A stretch of DNA of 64,000 nucleotides from Pseudomonas sp. PD9R (GCF_019200975.1 NZ_JAHTMR010000004.1:310001-374000), one strand, 5' to 3'. Counted from the stretch's first letter, positions 18,430-26,705 are shown. The notes: generated by a model from the letters alone, not told the origin. Numbers and translations are program-made.

Positions 18430-19809
18430 ATGTCTTCCACTGACAAAAACAACAGTGTGGATGTACAGGATTTCATTGATAACCAGCGCGTGGCTGCCTA
18501 TCAGTGGCTGATTCTGCTGCTGTGTTTTCTCGTTACGGCGCTCGATGGCCTGGACACCGCCGCCGTCGGGTTTATCGCACCAGCCTTGCGTGATGAGTGG
18601 GGCCTGTCGCCCTCACAACTCAACCCGGTCATGGGTGCAGCGCTGCTGGGTTTGATGCTGGGAGCGTTCGCCGCAGGTCCGTTGGCCGATCGGGTAGGGC
18701 GCAAGACGGTGTTGCTGTTTTCAGTGCTGTTCTTTGGCTTCTGGAGTCTGGCATCTGCCTGGGCTGGCAATGTCGAGAGCCTGGCAGTCTTGCGTTTTCT
18801 GACCGGCCTGGGGCTGGGCGGGGCGATGCCGAACGCTATTACGCTCACTTCGGAGTACTGCCCGGCGCGTCGTCGTTCCCTGATGATCACCAGCATGTTC
18901 TGTGGCTTTACCTTGGGCTCTGCACTGGGCGGCATCGTGGCGGCCCACATGGTTCCGCTTTATGGCTGGCGTAGCGTGTTGGCGCTGGGTGGTGCGCTTC
19001 CGCTGTTGTTGCTGCCGCTGTTGGTTTGGCTGTTGCCCGAGTCTGTGCGGTTTCTGGTCCTGCGAGGATCGACTCATTCGCGTGTAGAAAGGATTCTGCG
19101 GCGCATCGCGCCATTACCCTCGACCTGGAATGGCCGTTTTGAATTGGGGGAATCCGTGAGTGGGAAAGGGCGAGCGCAATCGCCGATCCGATTGATTCTG
19201 CGCGGTGAACTGAGCCTGGGCACTGTGCTGTTATGGGCTTCGTTCTTCATGAGCTTGTTGATCATTTACTTGATGACCAACTGGTTGCCGATGCTGATCA
19301 AGGACACCGGCCTGAACCTCAGCCAGGCCGCGCTCATGGGGGCGATGTTTCAAGTGGGCGGCACCCTGGGTGCCGTGATGCTCGGAAATGCCATGGACCG
19401 ATTCGACGCTTGGCGCGTGCTCGCCTTCGCCTACCTTTGCGGAGCGGGGTTTCTGTGGGCGATCGGACAGGTCTATCAACACTTCTATCCGCTGATTGCT
19501 TGTGTTGCGGCCATGGGGTTCTGCATCAGTGGTTCTCAGGTGGGCGCCAATGCCCTCGCGTCCAACTTTTATCCCACGGCCAGTCGTGCCACAGGCGTGG
19601 CATGGGCCCACGGCGTCGGACGGATCGGTTCGATTGTCGGCACCTTGGGCGGCGGTGTGATGCTCGGTCTGGGCCTGGGTTTCAACGAGATATTTACGCT
19701 TTTGATGCTGCCCGCGCTGCTGGCGGCCGGTGCGGTCTTTCGCATGGGCAGGCGCTACCGAAAAGTGGCGACCCCTCTCGCCCTGAATCAAGCCTCGACA
19801 CCTCTCTGA
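18430..19809 (+). CDS. MFS aromatic acid:H+ symporter
   Basis: A 459-residue, 12-helix major-facilitator protein of the aromatic acid:H+ symporter family. It has DGLDTAAVGFIAPALRDEWG in helix 1 (the DGxD motif of BenK/PcaK/GenK-type carriers), LADRVGRKTVLLFSV in the 2-3 loop and a matching DRFDAWRVLA in the second half. It probably imports 3-hydroxybenzoate or gentisate, given the operon. A longer upstream frame from 18340 overlaps the hydrolase gene, but the ATG at 18430 follows GGAGCCGATC and starts a normal cytosolic N-terminus (MSSTDKNN). Confidence 0.9.
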   Translation: MSSTDKNNSVDVQDFIDNQRVAAYQWLILLLCFLVTALDGLDTAAVGFIAPALRDEWGLSPSQLNPVMGAALLGLMLGAFAAGPLADRVGRKTVLLFSVLFFGFWSLASAWAGNVESLAVLRFLTGLGLGGAMPNAITLTSEYCPARRRSLMITSMFCGFTLGSALGGIVAAHMVPLYGWRSVLALGGALPLLLLPLLVWLLPESVRFLVLRGSTHSRVERILRRIAPLPSTWNGRFELGESVSGKGRAQSPIRLILRGELSLGTVLLWASFFMSLLIIYLMTNWLPMLIKDTGLNLSQAALMGAMFQVGGTLGAVMLGNAMDRFDAWRVLAFAYLCGAGFLWAIGQVYQHFYPLIACVAAMGFCISGSQVGANALASNFYPTASRATGVAWAHGVGRIGSIVGTLGGGVMLGLGLGFNEIFTLLMLPALLAAGAVFRMGRRYRKVATPLALNQASTPL

Positions 19810-19836
19810 CCGTGTACCTAGTCACAGGAATTCAAA

Positions 19837-20478
19837 ATGCAGCTTTACAGTTTTTTCTTCAGCTCCACCTCGTACAGGGTACGAATCGCCCTGGCTCTGA
19901 AAGGTCTCGACTATCAATACCACGGGGTCAATCTGCGGGCAGGGGAGCAGCGTTCAGCGGCGTATCTGCAGCTCAACCCTTCGGGCAGCGTGCCATTGCT
20001 TGTCACTGACGAGGGCGTGGCGATCAGTCAGTCACTGGCAATCATCGACTATCTGGACGCTGTTCAACCCGCTTCGCGGCTCATCCCAAGCGATCCCATC
20101 GCCAGGGCTCGGGTGCTGGAGGTCGCCAGCTTGATTGGTTGCGATATTCACCCGATCAACAACCTGCGGGTGTTGGGTTATCTGCAAAAAAACCTGAGCG
20201 TTACGGACGCGCAAAAAAGTACTTGGTACCAGCACTGGGTCGAGCAGGGCATGGAGGCGCTGGAAGCGTTACTGCACCGACACGGCCACGGGTCTTATTG
20301 CTTCGGCGACGAGCCCACGCTGCCTGACTGTTGCCTGGTGCCACAGGTCGCTAATGCCCTGCGGATGGGGTGTGATATGGAGCGCTTTGAATTAGTCATG
20401 GCGATTTATCGTCATTGCCTGGTTCACCCGGCTTTCATGCTCGCCGAGCCCAGCAACCAACCTGACTACATTGCCTGA
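19837..20478 (+). CDS. Maleylpyruvate isomerase (zeta-class GST fold)
   Basis: The 213-residue GST-fold enzyme carries the zeta-class motif SSTSYRVRIALALKG at residues 9-23, followed by NPSGSVPLL and SQSLAIIDYLD of the thioredoxin-like domain. It then has the all-helical C-terminal domain (PTLPDCCLVPQVANALR). It isomerises maleylpyruvate to fumarylpyruvate, probably glutathione-dependent, between the dioxygenase and the hydrolase of this operon. A maleylacetoacetate isomerase role (tyrosine pathway) is possible by sequence, but context favours gentisate. AGGAATTCAAA precedes ATG. Confidence 0.9.
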   Translation: MQLYSFFFSSTSYRVRIALALKGLDYQYHGVNLRAGEQRSAAYLQLNPSGSVPLLVTDEGVAISQSLAIIDYLDAVQPASRLIPSDPIARARVLEVASLIGCDIHPINNLRVLGYLQKNLSVTDAQKSTWYQHWVEQGMEALEALLHRHGHGSYCFGDEPTLPDCCLVPQVANALRMGCDMERFELVMAIYRHCLVHPAFMLAEPSNQPDYIA

Positions 20479-20498
20479 TAAGCCGGATAACGGAGAAC

Positions 20499-21698
20499 AT
20501 GATGAACATCGCACAAAAACAAAAAGTAATCGTTGTGGGTGGTGGTATTGGTGGTCTGGCTGCTGCGTTGGCATTGACTCGTCAGGGGCTGGAAGTCCTG
20601 CTGCTCGAACAAGCTGACACGATTGCCGAGATCGGTGCCGGCATTCAGCTGGGACCTAATGCCTACGCGGCGCTGGATGCCCTTGGCGTCGGCGAAGCCG
20701 CACGTCGTCGTTCGGTATTCACCGATCACATCATCATGATGGACGCCGTCGATGCCAGTGAGGTCGTGCGTATTGAGGTGGGCGAAGCGTTCCGTCAGCA
20801 GTTCGGCAATCCCTACGGAGTGATACATCGTGCGGACATTCATCTGTCCATCCTGGAAGCGGTCGAGAAAGACCCGCTGATCCAGTTCCGCACCTCGACG
20901 CGTATTGTCAGCATGGACGTCAGCGAGAGTCGGGTTGTATTGGTTGATAGCCACGGTAATCGCCACGAAGGCGATGCGGTCATCGGCTGTGATGGTGTGA
21001 AGTCGGTTGTCCGGGAAAACCTGCTGGGTGATGCCCCGCGGGTGACCGGACACGTCGTTTATAGGGCCGTTGTCGATGCGGCGAACATGCCGCCTGAGTT
21101 ACGTGTCAATGCACCGATGCTTTGGGCTGGCCCTCATTGCCACCTGGTCCATTACCCGCTGCGCGCCGGAGAACAGTACAACCTGGTGGTGACGTTCCAC
21201 AGTCGCGAGCAGGAGGAGTGGGGTGTGCGCGATGGCAGCAAAGAGGAAGTGCTTTCTTATTTTGAAGGCATCCACGCTGTCCCACGGCAACTCTTGGACA
21301 CACCGACATCCTGGCGTCGCTGGGCGACGGCAGATCGCGAACCCGTGGAGCGCTGGGGGAACGCCAGGGCCACCTTGCTTGGGGATGCGGCTCATCCAAT
21401 GACGCAGTACATGGCTCAAGGCGCGTGTATGGCTCTGGAGGATGCCGTGACACTGGGTGAAGCCGTTAAGGCCTGCGATGGAAACCTTCAGGCTTCCTTC
21501 AGCCTGTACGAATCGGTACGGATACCACGCACTGCGCGAGTCGTGTGGTCGACCCGTGAAATGGGCCGTCTCTACCATGCCAAAGGTGTCGAGCGAACTG
21601 TGCGCAATTCGCTTTGGGCGGGGCGTACACAACCGGAGTTTTATGCTGCACTGAATTGGCTGTATCGGTGGAGTGTTGCTCAATGCCTGGAGGTCTGA
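20499..21698 (+). CDS. FAD-dependent 3-hydroxybenzoate 6-hydroxylase
   Basis: The 399-residue class A flavoprotein monooxygenase contains the FAD-binding VVGGGIGGLAAALAL at the N-terminus and a DGVKSVVR (DG) motif mid-way. The GDAAHPMTQYMAQGACMALEDA segment contacts FAD in the second half. It fits the salicylate hydroxylase/3-hydroxybenzoate 6-hydroxylase group. The presence of gentisate dioxygenase in the same operon points to para-hydroxylation of 3-hydroxybenzoate to gentisate with NADH. It could alternatively be a salicylate 5-hydroxylase-like activity, but that is usually a multicomponent enzyme. ATG at 20499 or 20502; GGAGAAC lies upstream. Confidence 0.88.
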   Translation: MMNIAQKQKVIVVGGGIGGLAAALALTRQGLEVLLLEQADTIAEIGAGIQLGPNAYAALDALGVGEAARRRSVFTDHIIMMDAVDASEVVRIEVGEAFRQQFGNPYGVIHRADIHLSILEAVEKDPLIQFRTSTRIVSMDVSESRVVLVDSHGNRHEGDAVIGCDGVKSVVRENLLGDAPRVTGHVVYRAVVDAANMPPELRVNAPMLWAGPHCHLVHYPLRAGEQYNLVVTFHSREQEEWGVRDGSKEEVLSYFEGIHAVPRQLLDTPTSWRRWATADREPVERWGNARATLLGDAAHPMTQYMAQGACMALEDAVTLGEAVKACDGNLQASFSLYESVRIPRTARVVWSTREMGRLYHAKGVERTVRNSLWAGRTQPEFYAALNWLYRWSVAQCLEV

Positions 21699-22452
21699 CG
21701 CCGGGGGACAACACTCCTCGAATTTAAGACAGTCCCAATCGCCACTGGCGCATCTCCTATCAATCGCTTGGCTGTGAGTTCAAGGTCTCTGCTCAATCTG
21801 CACACGAAGCCTGTTTCCACAGTACTGAATGTGTTGTGTCGACCTATTGAATCCACAGCCAAGAGACAGAGGGACTGAGTGGAATTCATAAGGCGACAGT
21901 CATTAAGTAGTTTGGCGGAACGCGACCTGCATCCAGACGGGAATTTCACTATCTACGAGCTGCTTGAATTCAGACGGGGTTATCTTGGCTTTGATACGGG
22001 CAATGACAGTAAGCTTCCGACCAAGTCACCTAAGCATACGGATTATGCCCGTTGGGCCGCGTCGACTGGATCAAGCTCATGATCGCCGCAGCCCGTTTTC
22101 CGCTGCGTAGCGATCCGGCGAAGAGCCAGTTCTTGCGGCTAAGAGCCCTCTGAACCGGGGGCTGAGGGATGATCGGGGGTGAATCTAGGTGATCCAGGAG
22201 GTGACAGCAGGATTGACATAGCGATTATGGATTGACTATCGTTCATCTGCGCCTAGGCGTGAACCACAGGGTGGTTACAGGGATCTTCGGATCGCACCCC
22301 TCTTCTGATGAAAGTCAGATGGCCCAGTGCCAGGTAACAGCGTCCTGCCCCGTCGAACGCATGCAATCGACGGCTGAGAATCCCGCCTAGAGCGGGATTC
22401 GTCGTTTCTGGCCCTTCAACTACCCGGAAGTAAATATCGAAATTTCTGGCAT

Positions 22453-22498
22453 GTAAATATCCAAAACCGTGTAACCCCTTCCGGTTTTGGATATTTAC
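22453..22498. repeat. Perfect 17-bp inverted repeat (hairpin)
   Basis: GTAAATATCCAAAACCG (22453-22469) and its exact complement (22482-22498) are separated by 12 bases. A further GGAAGTAAATATC copy occurs just left (about 22428). The arrangement looks like paired recombinase or transposase binding sites, or a strong terminator-like hairpin. It lies in non-coding DNA near the terminus. Confidence 0.8.
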
Positions 22499-22502
22499 TT
22501 CC

Positions 22503-22525
22503 AACACGTCGCTGTGTGAAATCTG
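22503..22525 (+). repeat. Left copy of 23-bp inverted repeat
   Basis: AACACGTCGCTGTGTGAAAT followed by CTG occurs here and, in exact reverse complement, at 24335-24357. The two copies bracket the IS66 remnant, the broken antitoxin gene and several hairpins (about 1.8 kb). They could be ends of a mobile unit or remains of one duplicated sequence. Confidence 0.75.
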
Positions 22526-22580
22526 CATAAGCGTCCGGCAGTCACACCGTAAGCGTCTGCCGAACACACCTTGCGTGGTT

Positions 22581-22637
22581 ACCGGCGCGCATGTCCATTG
22601 GTTCAGTGGCAAGCCAGATGGCGTCGATGCGGATCAC
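22581..22637 (-). pseudogene. tnpB: IS66 tnpB fragment (first 19 codons)
   Basis: The minus-strand frame starting GTG at 22637, overlapping the tnpA stop (GTGA), reads VIRIDAIWLATEPMDMRAG, the exact N-terminal signature of IS66 TnpB. It ends abruptly at 22581, six bases before the terminal repeat, showing an internal deletion of the element. Confidence 0.85.
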
Positions 22638-22950
22638 TGGGCAAGCTCACGGACAAAGCGTGCGCATCCTTCAGGATCGGAAGTTGGCCATTTCACCGTG
22701 ATTGATTGCTCACCAACGGACAGCTCAATGATCGCCAACGCCTCAGCCGGCCGTTTAGGCGAAGCCCTCAAAGGAACAAACGCCGGCAGCGCCGCTGCTG
22801 ACTGATCCCGATAAAGCGGCAGCCACTTGCGAATGACGTTGGCGTTGATGCCGTGGGTGATGGCAACGCTGGAGATGGTCGCACCGGGTTCCAGGCATTC
22901 CTGAACAACTTAGGCTTGAACGGTTTGGGGTAGGAGCTTCGTTGGCGCAT
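22634..22950 (-). pseudogene. tnpA: Frameshifted IS66 tnpA
   Basis: The minus-strand sequence starts MRQRSSYPKPFKPK. After a single-base loss it continues in another frame as VVQECLEPGATISSVAITHG and then INANVIRKWLPLYRDQ, ending in a TVKWPTSDPEGCARFVRELA-type C-terminus with TGA at 22634-22636. This is the helix-turn-helix TnpA protein of IS66 elements, inactivated by the -1 frameshift near codon 14. Its stop overlaps the tnpB start as in intact IS66. Confidence 0.85.
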
Positions 22951-23050
22951 GGAAATCCTGACATTAAGGGCTATCGCGTCCGCTTAAAAATACGCGGACA
23001 CCATCGCCCTTAATGCTGGAGTTCGTAAGGTGTGTTGGCTGGACGCTTAC

Positions 23051-23537
23051 CAATGACAGTGTCATTTACCCCCTTTTTGCCTAAGTAGAAGAGGGCGCAA
23101 AGCGCTAATCAAGCGTGGGTACCGGCATGCTGCAGTTTCCGAGGGGCGACGTGGAGCAAGCGTACATGCCTCGCCCCAATTTTTACTTGGCGACTCGCAC
23201 CGCTTGTGTAAAAAACGGGTTTGATTTGCATCTGGGTACTCAACCCGAAAGCCCTGACCGCTTCTGCGCCATGCACCTGAATAATCTCGCGATTACGTCT
23301 AGCGACTATTCGGAGAACTGATTGGGTACTTGGTCGCACGTAACCAGCGAAATGACTGAGCTTTGGTCGCATATAAATACCGCGACTCAATCGCTCCAAC
23401 TTACCTAATGCAGCCATGCGAGATAAGGTTTTGGCCACAGCTGTGCGAGAACCTGCGTCAACAAATCGACCGATGCCGAATGGTTGCCCTTTGGGAGTGT
23501 ACTTGATGCGTTTGACGATATTGGCGGTAACAGACAT
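23051..23537 (-). pseudogene. AbiEi/DUF6088-like antitoxin gene, broken by a nonsense codon and IS66 insertion
   Basis: From ATG 23537 the minus-strand frame gives a DUF6088/AbiEi-like N-terminal winged helix (IGRFVDAGSRTAVAKTLSRM, then ALGKLERLSRGIYMRPK). A beta-rich segment follows. At 23109-23111 a TGA interrupts the frame, yet the same frame resumes with LALCALFYLGKKGVNDTVI, the usual family continuation, until the IS66 end at 23050. The gene is therefore dead twice over: stop codon plus insertion. Its expected partner (an AbiEii-type nucleotidyltransferase toxin) is not present. It is a relic of a type IV toxin-antitoxin or abortive infection locus. Confidence 0.7.
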
Positions 23538-23769
23538 ACCACTTACCAGTTTTGCGCAAAAAACTAGCAAGCTCCTGCTTTTTTCAAAGGCTTAGCTCTC
23601 GAGACGGCGTCGCAGGGATTTAGACATATCTACCTTCGGTCGTAGAGCTCAAGAAGGGGGGAGTGAGCCCATTCTTCATTTGTTCCTCCACCTTTCCAGC
23701 TAGCAAAAAATTGGCTGGGCAGGGACGAGCCTAGGGCTATTATGAGAAAAAATTGAGGCCTAAAATTAA

Positions 23770-23795
23770 CTCAACTAAATAGATGTTTAGTTGAG
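23770..23795. repeat. Perfect 10-bp hairpin
   Basis: CTCAACTAAA and its complement TTTAGTTGAG are separated by six bases (TAGATG). It is AT-rich and terminator-like in size, but no gene ends next to it. Confidence 0.6.
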
Positions 23796-24080
23796 CTAGC
23801 TAATGATTTCACGTAGAGGTCGTTACGTTGCCATTGGCGGTAGACCACCTACAAGAGCACATATCTCTTGTCAGGGCGCTTTGATGTGGTCCCCCCCTAA
23901 TCTCGCGGGGTGCCAAAAACTGGAAGTCACGACTGACAGAGCAGCGTGAGTAATGATAAATGTAACCGTTCCAAGCGGCAAATCCCGGAGTTGGAACAGC
24001 ATTACAGAGCGTTGAAACCCCAGACGCGCCAGGCAAATCAAGGCGAACATGCAGGATCAGAATTACTCTGTTAACTTGTT

Positions 24081-24117
24081 TTTTGACTTGTTAACCACCG
24101 TAGTTAACAAGTCAAAA
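24081..24117. repeat. Perfect 15-bp hairpin within a GTTAAC array
   Basis: TTTTGACTTGTTAAC (24081-24095) and its exact complement (24103-24117) are separated by seven bases. GTTAAC occurs four times between 24070 and 24129, twice inside this stem and once on each side. The array resembles an operator or recombinase binding region rather than a terminator, since no gene ends here. Confidence 0.75.
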
Positions 24118-24334
24118 TTGTGGTTAACAACGGTACCGGATTGGCATTTTACTGAGCTTTTAATCTAGCCAGATTCAGGAGAGTTTCCAGGGTGTTTGGC
24201 GGGAGGAAAGCTAGAAAGCCTACAAACGCGAGGTGTTCACCGCCAAACCGTAAGTATTTGCAAGTAAATCAGGCGGCGCTTTTGCACGTGTGGCAGCCCT
24301 TGAAATCGGCGCACCAACTCCACGCTGAACGCTT

Positions 24335-24357
24335 CAGATTTCACACAGCGACGTGTT
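24335..24357 (-). repeat. Right copy of 23-bp inverted repeat
   Basis: Exact reverse complement of 22503-22525. Here it lies in a short unassigned frame, in a context (ACGCTT just before it on the plus strand) resembling the left copy's neighbour on the minus strand. The similarity therefore extends slightly past the 23 bases. Confidence 0.75.
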
Positions 24358-24767
24358 TTCGGATGGACTCGCCGCGTAAGTAATGCCGTAAACGAGCGAG
24401 CTGGTCCCAAAAAAGCTACTTCAATCAAATCTGGATCCGCTGCTCATGACGTAGAATCATGAACGATGACGGTCACAAAGGCCGCGCCAGGGCCTGTAGC
24501 GCGCTGATGATTGCCGGACAAGTGATCTGTAAGCAAATCCATGAACGTGAGGCGAAAGGCTCGATTTACACGATTACTTCACATTTTTTACACGATTACT
24601 TCTGAGAACTGTTGCGGTTGATAAATTTAGCAATTACTCGTACATGGTTGTTTTTCACTCGATAAGTCACTGTTTTTCTTAAATATCCAGTGAACCGTTA
24701 AAAAGTCCAGATAACTGCTGACGGCCACAAAATCTGTCCAGCAACGACCCCCACGGTGAACCCCATG

Positions 24768-24795
24768 GGTGCGCATAATGTATATTATGTTAAAT
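24768..24795 (+). other. dif: dif site (XerC/XerD chromosome dimer resolution site)
   Basis: The 28 bases consist of the XerC arm GGTGCGCATAA, the 6-bp central region TGTATA and the XerD arm TTATGTTAAAT. From memory this is identical to the Escherichia coli dif site and agrees with the gammaproteobacterial consensus, including the nearly invariant CGCATAATGTATATTATG core. XerC and XerD bind the two arms, and FtsK activates recombination here to resolve chromosome dimers at the terminus. The surrounding 6 kb is gene-poor and full of element remnants, as often seen at terminus regions. An XerCD-exploiting element could also carry such a site, but only one copy is visible. Confidence 0.92.
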
Positions 24796-25032
24796 GATGT
24801 GTCAGGGCGGAACCTTTATAAAGGTGTTCATTTCCACCAACCCCCGGTTGCTTTTCCACAAAACTCCGGTTCCCAAAAAATCAGGCTCTTGCCGTCCCAT
24901 CCTCACGCCCTCCCTTAGATAGCTCTGTCACGAAACTCCGATTCCGTTTCTCACGCTCCCAAGACTGGCTAGTGCGAAGTACGTCTGCTTAACGTAGATT
25001 CACCACTACAATTTTAGCTCGCGAGTTTATCT

Positions 25033-26133
25033 ATGACGCGGCCATTCATCCCGTTCCCGATCTTTCCTCCATACAGTCACTGGCGACCTAATCGCGAAAC
25101 CAGTTTCCCTGGCAATCTCCAAGTCTCAGCTCGCTTGAGCGAAGTCAGCCCGTTGAGTCATCCCTTCATTAGTACCTGGTACGTCGACCGGTTCATCAAT
25201 TGGAGCGCTCACAATTGGAGTTCACTGAATCCCCACCGGAAGTACAACATCTGCATCCATGGTCTGGAAAAGATGCTCAACTGGAGCTTCGCAAGCGATC
25301 TCTATTTGCTCGATTGGACGCGTACGGACTTCGAGAACTACTCGGACTTTATCCGAAGCCCACCTAGCGACTGGGTCTCTCCTGGGAAACAAGCCCGATT
25401 CCAGGGAAGCCCTGCCATGGACTTCCGAGATTGGCCGATCAACCCGAACTGGAAGCTCTTCCAAAGCGACCGTGCCGCTGATTCCTCCAACGAAATCGAC
25501 GAGAACGTGTGGAAACGCGAGATTCGATGCATCACGCAATTCATGGATTTTTACCTCAAGGACGTGTCCGCTAATCGGGAAAATATTGCTTTAGAAAAGC
25601 TCGAATCCCTAGTTTTCAAGGTATCAGTGTCCCGAGGCAGCATCTCGGACGAAGTCATGGAATGGATACTCCCGAGTCTTCCGCTAAGCACCCATCACTC
25701 TCACCTGATTGCGATGTACCTGACGATAGCGCGGTACTCTGCCCGCCACATGTGGCAAGTGCTGGGTGACGCTTCAAGTCCTGGGTGTGTAAATCAGTTC
25801 AGTCGAAATACTCAAGGCATCTGGTTGGAAACGCACCCCAAAACTGGCGTTTCAACCCCGTTGCCGCCGGCGTTTGGCTGGGTATTCGAGCGGTACCTTT
25901 CTTACCTAAATATAGATGCCAAGCAGCCATTGCCTGCTTTAAGCCTGTTTCCCAAGGAGAACACGGCCGGCGCCTACGACCTAAGGGCCCTCTGGCGCAT
26001 GACTTGCGCGATCAGGGAGAAACTTGCGGACATGGCGCAGGCCTCAGAAAAACCTACTATCTCCCAAGCGTCTGAAAACATCCGGCGAATGACTGCAGCC
26101 ATGGTGTCGAGCCGCTTGATCGGTGAGGCCTAG
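25033..26133 (+). CDS. Degenerate tyrosine-recombinase-like protein next to dif
   Basis: The 366-residue protein begins at ATG 25033. Residues about 45-180 follow the layout of the SAM-like N-terminal domains of large phage-type integrases: a helix, then TRTDFENYSDFIRSPPSDWV, then a W-rich stretch (INPNWKLF) and a helix with ITQFMDFYLK. In the C-terminal half the usual catalytic signatures cannot be found. There is no GLRxxEL-type arginine motif, no HxLRH box and no terminal tyrosine context; ASENIRRMTAAMVSS sits roughly where HxLRH is expected. It may be a catalytically inactive or repurposed recombinase homologue, perhaps truncated. Position 240 bases from dif is suggestive. No regulator or excisionase gene is adjacent. 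Confidence 0.55.
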   Translation: MTRPFIPFPIFPPYSHWRPNRETSFPGNLQVSARLSEVSPLSHPFISTWYVDRFINWSAHNWSSLNPHRKYNICIHGLEKMLNWSFASDLYLLDWTRTDFENYSDFIRSPPSDWVSPGKQARFQGSPAMDFRDWPINPNWKLFQSDRAADSSNEIDENVWKREIRCITQFMDFYLKDVSANRENIALEKLESLVFKVSVSRGSISDEVMEWILPSLPLSTHHSHLIAMYLTIARYSARHMWQVLGDASSPGCVNQFSRNTQGIWLETHPKTGVSTPLPPAFGWVFERYLSYLNIDAKQPLPALSLFPKENTAGAYDLRALWRMTCAIREKLADMAQASEKPTISQASENIRRMTAAMVSSRLIGEA

Positions 26134-26705
26134 GCATATTTTGCTGCAGGCACCCTCACCCGTTCCTTGGCTATCAGCCTAAAAAGAGGCAAGTCCTCGC
26201 TCTACTAGATTGAGCCAAGGATGTTATACGAGGGATAGGTGTTCATTTTCGCCATTCCGGGTCGTTTTTTTCAGGAATCTGTGTCGGATAGAATATCAAC
26301 TACTTAGCAAAGAGAGATGTATTCCCGAAACTAACGCTGGCAATGATTAGAAGATCACAACCTTGCCGGAAGGCGCACGGCCGTCAGACGATTAGTTCGA
26401 CTGTCACAAACGTATTATATAACACTTCTCTCCACGCGCCAGGGATAAGCGTGGAACCTCAATAGCAGATAAAGCCCCGTCGTTGTTGTTCAGCAGACGA
26501 CCAATTTTTTACGGTGAACCATTATGTCGTCCCACTCAGCAAAAATGCTAACTCTGAATTGGACTTCAGGTTCCCCTCAGCAGAGCATTCACTACCATCG
26601 ACTCTACATAGGTACGGATAAGTACTAATTACTGATGTTCGATTCACGTGCTCAGCCCTACTGCTTGGAGTGCTGAACACATGAGCACCTTCAATACTAT
26701 CTATA
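26134..26705. other. Intergenic stretch without recognised gene
   Basis: About 570 bases. A short minus-strand frame at 26522-26752 overlaps the 3' end of the next gene in a different frame and shows no motif. I see no RNA gene. Confidence 0.5.

Larger units (their letters stand above)
21699..22548. other. Gene-poor decayed region before the IS66 remnant
   Basis: About 850 bases after the hydroxylase gene have no convincing gene. Short frames exist but lack ribosome-binding sites and recognisable motifs. The right half contains the hairpin at 22453-22498, part of a 23-bp inverted repeat and an extra copy of an IS66-like end (TAAGCGTCCGGCAGTCACAC from 22528). Confidence 0.5.
22549..23050 (-). 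mobile_element. IS66-family insertion sequence remnant (502 bp) with both terminal repeats
   Basis: Both ends carry related terminal repeats of 27 bp. The right one (22549-22575) starts GTAAGCGTCTGCCGAACACA, and the left one, read on the minus strand from 23050, starts GTAAGCGTCCAGCCAACACA. They share 22 of 27 positions. Between them are a frameshifted tnpA and the first 19 codons of tnpB. The rest of tnpB and all of tnpC are deleted, so the element cannot move by itself. The 8-bp sequences flanking the ends differ (gtcacacc and caatgaca), so a target duplication is not preserved. The left boundary probably suffered a rearrangement with a second IS66-like end next to it. Confidence 0.8.
23571..24767. 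other. Non-coding region left of dif, rich in inverted repeats
   Basis: About 1.2 kb with no convincing gene. It contains a 10-bp hairpin at 23770-23795, a GTTAAC-rich hairpin at 24081-24117, the right copy of the 23-bp inverted repeat at 24335-24357, and a GTTTGGCGG/CCGCCAAAC inverted pair around 24200-24250. A 63-codon minus-strand frame at 24237-24428 lacks known motifs and is not called as a gene. Confidence 0.5.

Noticed and set aside
21879..22082. 67-codon plus-strand frame after the gentisate operon
   Set aside because: No family match by eye, non-ATG start and located in decayed DNA; not a convincing gene.
24237..24428. 63-codon minus-strand frame containing the right copy of the 23-bp repeat
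   Set aside because: Possibly a transposase remnant, but no diagnostic motif was found, so it is left as non-coding.
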